Notes under the pieces: model-generated | What the model was told of the DNA's origin: nothing | Database searches by the model: none | Seen by the model: the letters and a program-made list of their open reading frames with translations, nothing else | Part shown: piece by piece, positions 61,253 through 64,000 of the stretch | Layout: every line of letters begins with the position of its first letter | Numbering within the stretch: the stretch's first letter is position 1 | Made by a program: the position numbers and the translations under genes | Assembly (NCBI RefSeq): GCF_018861905.1 | Contig: NZ_JAHLDU010000009.1 | Coordinates: 124,001-188,000, forward strand | DNA: 64,000 nt | From: Clostridium sp. DSM 17811 | GTDB lineage: Bacteria; Bacillota; Clostridia; Clostridiales; Clostridiaceae | Direction: 5' to 3'

Positions 61253-62188
61253 TTATTTTCTTAATTCTTGTCTTCCAGTAACTTTGCTTTTAGCATCCAT
61301 TTTACATGTGTTTTTAGCTTCAGGTGTAGTAAAATATATATTCCCGTCAACCTTAGTATCTATTAACTGAAAGTTATTTGCCGAAATATAAAGGTCACCT
61401 TTGAAAGTTCCATGTTCCATACTTGTTTGAGTACTTTTAACAGTTAATTTTGGTACAGTTAAAGTGAATCTATCTCCTATATTCTTAGCTTTATCTTGAC
61501 TGTATAGATTTATCTTGCGTTCCAAAAGAGCTTTATCATTTCTAAACTCACCATCAACCACAAGGTCTTTATTTATAGTTAAACTTTTTTTCATATCAAT
61601 AGTTTGTATACCATTTTTACTTATAGCCTTTTCAAAAGAAGCTGAAGTGTCTACTCCATTTGAAATTCTTACTAATTCCTTCTTTCCAGTAACTTTACTT
61701 TTAGTATCCATTTTACATGTTTTTTTAGCTTCAGTTGTAGTAAAATATAAATTCCCCTCAACTGTAGTATCTATTAATTGAAAGTTATTTGCTGAGACAT
61801 AGAGGTCACCTTTGAAAGTTCCATGTTCTATACTTGTTTTAGGACTATTTACAGTTAATTTTGGCGCAGTTAAAATGAATTTATCAGTTATGTTCTTATT
61901 TTTGTCTTGACTATATAGGTCTATATTACGTCCTACAAAATTTTTATCCTTTTTGAACTCACCATTAACTACAAGATCTTCATTTATAGTTATATTCTTT
62001 TTCAAGGTAATAATCCATGTACCATTACTACTTATGGCCTTTTCAAATTCTTTTGGAGTACTTACCATTGAAGTTGCGGTTATTACCTTTGGAGTTGTTT
62101 TAGGCGTTTGAGTTGGAGCTTTCATGTTACATCCTACGAGTGATACGGCTAGTATAGCCGATGTTAATAATATGCTTTTTGATTTCAT
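61253..62188 (-). CDS. Lipoprotein with two ~130-residue repeats, unknown function
   Basis: A 311-residue lipoprotein: signal peptide with lipobox LAVSLVGC (C20), a threonine/proline-rich linker (~22-45), then two homologous units (~46-172 and ~182-309). Each unit reads EFEKAIS-type start, LTINKDLVVDGEF, INLYSQDK, GTFKGDLY-(V/I)-SANNFQLIDT, then YFTT and TCKMD-(T/A)-KSKVTG. The strand periodicity (GTFKGDLYVSANNFQLIDTT) suggests a short right-handed beta-helix or bactofilin-like stack. I do not recognise the family. AAGGAGG precedes the ATG. The repeats are also visible in DNA, ~390 bp apart. Confidence 0.75.
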   Translation of the reverse strand: MKSKSILLTSAILAVSLVGCNMKAPTQTPKTTPKVITATSMVSTPKEFEKAISSNGTWIITLKKNITINEDLVVNGEFKKDKNFVGRNIDLYSQDKNKNITDKFILTAPKLTVNSPKTSIEHGTFKGDLYVSANNFQLIDTTVEGNLYFTTTEAKKTCKMDTKSKVTGKKELVRISNGVDTSASFEKAISKNGIQTIDMKKSLTINKDLVVDGEFRNDKALLERKINLYSQDKAKNIGDRFTLTVPKLTVKSTQTSMEHGTFKGDLYISANNFQLIDTKVDGNIYFTTPEAKNTCKMDAKSKVTGRQELRK

Positions 62189-62275
62189 TAGAAATCCTCC
62201 TTATTAATAAAATGATTTTTTCTTCGAATATAGTATAACCAAAATAATAATAATTCATGTTTTATAAATTTTTAT

Positions 62276-63499
62276 CTATCTTACATGTATTAAATAAAAT
62301 TTAATATTTTTATCTCCCCAGCCTAAATCCCAAGGCACACGATATCTATCAATAGTATGAGTATTAACAAGAGGATAACCATGAGAATCAAAACCAGTAA
62401 CTATAGCAAAATGATCTATATCGCTACCTTTTGCATAACAGATAAGATCACCTAAATCTAATTTTTGTATAACCCCACATGGATAATCAGGCATAGGAGA
62501 GATTAATTCCTTAAATGTCCCTTTTCCTATTATTTTTCCCCTACCACTATAAGTCAAATATTGTTTAAAAGCGTCAGCATTAACCCATGCAGATGTTCCG
62601 TCAGCTCCACCATATTTTTTGTAAGTACAATGCCAAACACCATCAAATTCTAGGCCACCACCTTCTTTATCTCCCATTGATTGAGATACATAATTGGTAC
62701 AATTTCCACCAATGCCAGTATAATTTGTGTATTTTTTATTATATTTTTTTAAATTTCCACTTGCCCATGGTATTCCACAGTATTTATCCGCATATTTAAC
62801 AGCATTTATTTTATCATATTTACCTTTGGTAACAGCTTTTGGTTCAGGTAGTATTTTAGGACAATTTTGAAGATTATATTTTTCTTTGGTATACTCATTA
62901 AGCTTAGGATCTTTTATTTCTCCTGAATAAGATTTTAAAGCATCTTCAAAGCAATCTAAATACCAATCAGAGTAAATTACCCATTTCCCATCTTTTTTTA
63001 TTAAATCCATAGAATGTGTTAATCCCACTCCAAAAATATTTGTAGTCGGATTTGCATCATTTTTGTAAGTATATTGGAATTTGTAATATTCATCTACTAA
63101 TAAGCGAAGACCTCTTTGCGTACTAGTTATTTTTCTAACTTTTGGAGTAGATTCAACTTTTACATAATTCATATCTCTTTGACATGACCACTCATTAAAA
63201 TAACTAAGTCTTTTCACTTCATGCTCCAAGCTCCATTTTCCAAGCTTTTGAGAAATATCATAATGATTAGGTAGATTAGTAATATCTTTAGTAATAAACA
63301 TTGAATTACGCTCTTTATAAATGTCTTCAATTACTTTTGTCATCTCAGCTGTATCAGAATTTACAGGATCTATTGTAGAAATTGCCATAGCTTTACTTGT
63401 AAAAAAATCATTTGATTTATAGCAAAATAAACCTACTAATAAAAGAAAAGAGGACAGAATAATAATAGAAGTATTAATTTTGCAAATATGTTCTTTCAT
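62276..63499 (-). CDS. Secreted Amidase_6-domain protein
   Basis: A ~407-residue protein with one N-terminal membrane/signal segment (SIIILSSFLLLVGLFCY). The middle region (~60-215) is of unknown type. The C-terminal ~170 residues are an Amidase_6 (NlpC/P60-like papain-fold) domain: AVKYADKYCGIPWASGN, catalytic cysteine in GIGGNCTNYVSQSM (C267), histidine in DIDHFAIVTGFDSHGYPLV, and NTHTIDRYRVPWDLGW. Such domains occur in clostridial cell-wall or envelope amidases; the substrate is not established. The start is the ATG at 63499, with GGAGG upstream. A reading from 63517 would run through the ribosome site. Confidence 0.85.
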   Translation of the reverse strand: MKEHICKINTSIIILSSFLLLVGLFCYKSNDFFTSKAMAISTIDPVNSDTAEMTKVIEDIYKERNSMFITKDITNLPNHYDISQKLGKWSLEHEVKRLSYFNEWSCQRDMNYVKVESTPKVRKITSTQRGLRLLVDEYYKFQYTYKNDANPTTNIFGVGLTHSMDLIKKDGKWVIYSDWYLDCFEDALKSYSGEIKDPKLNEYTKEKYNLQNCPKILPEPKAVTKGKYDKINAVKYADKYCGIPWASGNLKKYNKKYTNYTGIGGNCTNYVSQSMGDKEGGGLEFDGVWHCTYKKYGGADGTSAWVNADAFKQYLTYSGRGKIIGKGTFKELISPMPDYPCGVIQKLDLGDLICYAKGSDIDHFAIVTGFDSHGYPLVNTHTIDRYRVPWDLGWGDKNIKFYLIHVR

Positions 63500-63568
63500 T
63501 AATTTATACACCTCCAAGTTGCGTTAATTTAGTATTCCACAACTTAAAGATTTCTTGCAAAAAATCAC

Positions 63569-63619
63569 AAAAAATATTAAACGGCTAAAGCCTTTTAATA
63601 TTTAAGGCTTTAGCCGTTT
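63569..63619 (-). terminator. Terminator of the CvfB-like gene
   Basis: AAACGGCTAAAGCCTT pairs with AAGGCTTTAGCCGTTT, followed on the minus strand by a six-T run. Confidence 0.9.
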
Positions 63620-63634
63620 AGTAATTTCTCTTAT

Positions 63635-64000
63635 TTATTCTTTTTCTATTTCTTCAAATTTAGTCTCTTGTTCTTCTAATTTAATCTCTTGTTCTATTAA
63701 TCTAGTACCATCCGTGTCTTGAACAATCCAGCCACTTTTCATAAGTCCACCCAATGCTCTTTTAAATGCATTTTTACTGGTTTTAAATGTTTTCTTTATA
63801 TCATCTGGAGAACTTTTATCATTGTATACCATAGAACCACCAGATTTATCTAAGAATTCTATTATTTGACGTTCAACTAAATCTCTTTCTTCTAGTCTTG
63901 GTTTTCTTGCTGTTACATCCATTTTACCGTCTTCGTAATATTTCTGCACTCTCACTGTTAGTCTATCTCCAGGTATAACACTAGCATAATTCTCATTTTT
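63635..64000 (-). CDS. C-terminal part of a CvfB-like S1 RNA-binding protein (5' end outside window)
   Basis: The frame is open to the right edge, so the gene's start lies outside. About 121 residues are visible. The first ~35 (ASVIPGDRLTVRVQKYYEDGK in part, then MDVTARKPRLE) are the end of an S1-type domain. Then comes a CvfB-type winged helix: IIEFLDKSGGSMVYNDKSSPDDI, TSKNAFKRALGGLMKSGWI. A glutamate-rich tail (IEQEIKLEEQETKFEEIEKE) ends the protein. CvfB/YitL proteins bind RNA and affect virulence or metabolism in other Firmicutes. The GTG at 63955 is internal, not a start. Confidence 0.88.
   Translation of the reverse strand, partial: KNENYASVIPGDRLTVRVQKYYEDGKMDVTARKPRLEERDLVERQIIEFLDKSGGSMVYNDKSSPDDIKKTFKTSKNAFKRALGGLMKSGWIVQDTDGTRLIEQEIKLEEQETKFEEIEKE

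Noticed and set aside
63955-63957. GTG at 63955 as the start of a 106-residue protein
   Set aside because: The frame continues upstream to the window edge with S1-domain sequence, so this is an internal codon of a truncated CvfB-like gene.

Overview
The window is AT-rich, gene-dense DNA of a low-GC Firmicute, most likely a Clostridium. Supporting signs are strong purine-rich Shine-Dalgarno sites, frequent TTG and GTG starts, and clostridial families: YaaR, CvfB, ThiI without a rhodanese domain beside a NifS-type desulfurase, an NADH:rubredoxin-type oxidoreductase, PepF, and a NagR-NagA-NagB operon. I see no rRNA, tRNA, CRISPR array, transposase or phage module.

Layout. 1-29 kb is mostly housekeeping: the tail of a secreted LamG protein, membrane proteins, PAP2 phosphatase, nifS-thiI, an HD-GYP protein, transporters, a phosphoesterase, a cytoplasmic ParB-like/BMP fusion, nagR-nagA-nagB, a 1080-residue surface protein built of 12 Ig-like domains in four 777-780 bp repeats, a CadC-CadA metal-efflux operon with an ideal promoter and operator, a homocysteine methyltransferase/methylenetetrahydrofolate reductase fusion, an NADH:rubredoxin-type reductase, SurE and an amino-acid permease.

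28.7-47 kb is an arabinan/arabinose island. It holds a GH51 arabinofuranosidase, a GH43 arabinofuranosidase, a GH127 beta-L-arabinofuranosidase, a collapsed GH43 remnant, a CUT1 importer (AraN-AraP-AraQ type, no ATPase), a CUT2 importer with its own ATPase, and four regulators: two paralogous ArsR-type proteins with an unusual C-terminal domain, one AraC protein and one AraR. An AraR-box-like site lies between the -35 and -10 of the CUT2 promoter, with a cre site just downstream. The inferred flow is: extracellular arabinan is cut, oligomers enter by CUT1 and are hydrolysed inside by GH51/GH43/GH127, and free arabinose enters by CUT2. No araA, araB or araD is present, so pentose catabolism must be encoded elsewhere. 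Two near-identical 50 bp hairpins bracket the araR-CUT2 segment.

47-57 kb carries a family of long imperfect palindromes (fold-back or MITE-like) in intergenic spaces around pepF, an alpha/beta hydrolase gene and nadE. 57-64 kb has a split chromate-type transporter, a yybP-ykoY (Mn2+) riboswitch with a terminator controlling a P2-type ATPase, a duplicated-domain lipoprotein, a secreted Amidase_6 protein, and the C-terminus of a CvfB-like protein that leaves the window.

All family assignments are by eye from translated sequence. No database search was run.
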